Assembly: GCA_016188735.1 (NCBI GenBank)
Contig: JACPHF010000034.1
Coordinates: 1-7,526 of the forward strand
Direction: 5' to 3'
DNA length: 7,526 bases
Source of the DNA: Parcubacteria group bacterium
GTDB taxonomy: Bacteria; Patescibacteriota; Minisyncoccia; Minisyncoccales; UBA10102
The notes beneath the pieces are model-generated. The model saw only the letters and a list, made by a program, of their open reading frames with translations, was not told the origin of the DNA and did no database searches. The translations under genes and the position numbers were made by a program. Positions 6,792-7,526 of the stretch are shown here, in pieces (within the stretch, counting starts at the first letter, position 1; the number at the start of each line of letters is the position of its first letter).

Positions 6792-7526
6792 ATGACATTT
6801 TTTTTCGTCTTTCTTGACCTTTTTCTTATTCCGGTACTGTGGTTTATTCGAGAAATAAAAACGGTCAATTTTTGGCTTTATCTATGGCAGTTAAAAGAAT
6901 ATCATGTCGGGAGATTTGCAGATCATTTCCGAACCACCAAAGGGAAGAAGCTTATTGTTGACAAATTCAGCGTTTTCAAACTCCTAGTATCAATCTGGTT
7001 CTTTGCCTCCCCCAATGATTTCTTATTTCTTTTCTTATTTTTCATTGTTTATTTTATCGATGGAGTGCGTACCCTGAAGCTGTTTTTTCAAAAGAAATTA
7101 CTCTTTCCGGTTGCAACCCATAAGATTATTGTATTACGCATTCTCAGCATTGTCCTTCTTCCGTTTGCCATTCTTTTTTTCTTGTCCTTTATTCAATCTT
7201 TCATCCCTTATTCTTATCTCCTCGGAACCCTTATCCTTTACGATGTCCTTACGCCTTTAATGGTTTCTGCTGTTGTGCTTATATTCCAGCCGTTTGCAGT
7301 GCTTGGAAGAAATAGGATACTTGCCCAGGCCCGAGCAAAACGGGCACGCATGCGAAATCTGAAAGCTGTCGGGATTACCGGCAGCTACGGCAAGACATCA
7401 ACAAAAGAAATCTTGGCCCATGTTCTTGCATCAAGGTTTAAGGTGGCAAAGACAAAAGAGCATCAGAACTCGGAGATCGGAGTATCGCGCGCCATCCTAG
7501 ACAATCTTAATTCGGAACACGAGGTG
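6792..7526 (+). CDS. MurF-like Mur ligase with N-terminal multi-helix membrane domain (3' end missing)
   Basis: Open from ATG 6792 to the window edge: 245 codons, no stop. Residues 1-172 are strongly hydrophobic, with likely membrane segments near 2-18, 62-88 (perhaps two), 110-135 and 138-170. A cytoplasmic-looking basic stretch 'LKEYHVGRFADHFRTTKGKK' follows the first. A very basic linker (173-190, many Arg/Lys) leads into a Mur-ligase ATP-binding domain: P-loop 'GITGSYGKTSTKE' (194-206, K201), then 'KEHQNSEIGVSRAIL' (222-236). The P-loop ending in TSTKE and the N-x-x-IG-x element resemble MurF, which adds D-Ala-D-Ala to the UDP-MurNAc-tripeptide, more than MurC, MurD or MurE, and unlike the P-loop of PgsB/CapB. 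The usual MurF N-terminal substrate-binding domain is not seen before the P-loop. Substrate is therefore uncertain and MurT-like or other amide ligases remain possible. A weak GAAGAG (6777-6782) precedes the start. The membrane part is AT-richer than its neighbours. Confidence 0.82.
   Translation, partial: MTFFFVFLDLFLIPVLWFIREIKTVNFWLYLWQLKEYHVGRFADHFRTTKGKKLIVDKFSVFKLLVSIWFFASPNDFLFLFLFFIVYFIDGVRTLKLFFQKKLLFPVATHKIIVLRILSIVLLPFAILFFLSFIQSFIPYSYLLGTLILYDVLTPLMVSAVVLIFQPFAVLGRNRILAQARAKRARMRNLKAVGITGSYGKTSTKEILAHVLASRFKVAKTKEHQNSEIGVSRAILDNLNSEHEV

Noticed and set aside
1..7526. tRNA, rRNA, CRISPR, insertion sequence or phage elements
   Set aside because: Coding sequence fills the window; I found no repeat array, inverted terminal repeats, transposase motifs or cloverleaf-like segments.

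Overview
The window looks like a single run of co-directional genes on the + strand of a bacterial chromosome, most likely from a Patescibacteria (Candidate Phyla Radiation) member of Parcubacteria type. This placement rests on remembered family traits, not on a search. The PBP2 has a charged cytoplasmic N-terminal extension carrying a 'DIEPQEILLD' segment. LysRS and SerRS carry non-standard active-site signatures. The last gene joins several membrane helices to a Mur-ligase ATP-binding domain. TGA ends mreC and greA, so the recoded (TGA = Gly) genetic code of Gracilibacteria/Absconditabacteria does not apply.

Layout. Positions 1-2780 hold the cell-elongation block: the 3' part of mreC, a short mreD-like membrane protein, and the elongasome transpeptidase PBP2 (mrdA). 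Positions 2791-6017 hold an information-processing block: transcript-cleavage factor greA, class II lysyl-tRNA synthetase lysS, and seryl-tRNA synthetase serS. Positions 6001-6786 encode an alpha/beta hydrolase of unknown substrate. Positions 6792-7526 encode the first 245 residues of a membrane-embedded MurF-like ligase that runs off the window.

Genes are packed without real intergenic space. Junctions are overlaps of 4, 32 and 17 bp or gaps of 1-10 bp, and Shine-Dalgarno signals are mostly weak or absent. This fits one transcript with translational coupling, although neither promoter nor terminator is visible. No stretch above 10 bp lacks a gene, and I see no RNA gene, mobile element, repeat array or CRISPR.

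Functionally, MreC, MreD and PBP2 would form the lateral-wall synthesis core, and the terminal Mur ligase would add to peptidoglycan precursor supply, so wall genes flank a translation/transcription cluster. Most of the window is ordinary housekeeping. The parts most worth a second look are the membrane-fused Mur ligase with its locally AT-rich membrane domain, the PBP2 N-terminal extension and its Cys/Asp/His cluster, and the altered aminoacyl-tRNA synthetase pockets.
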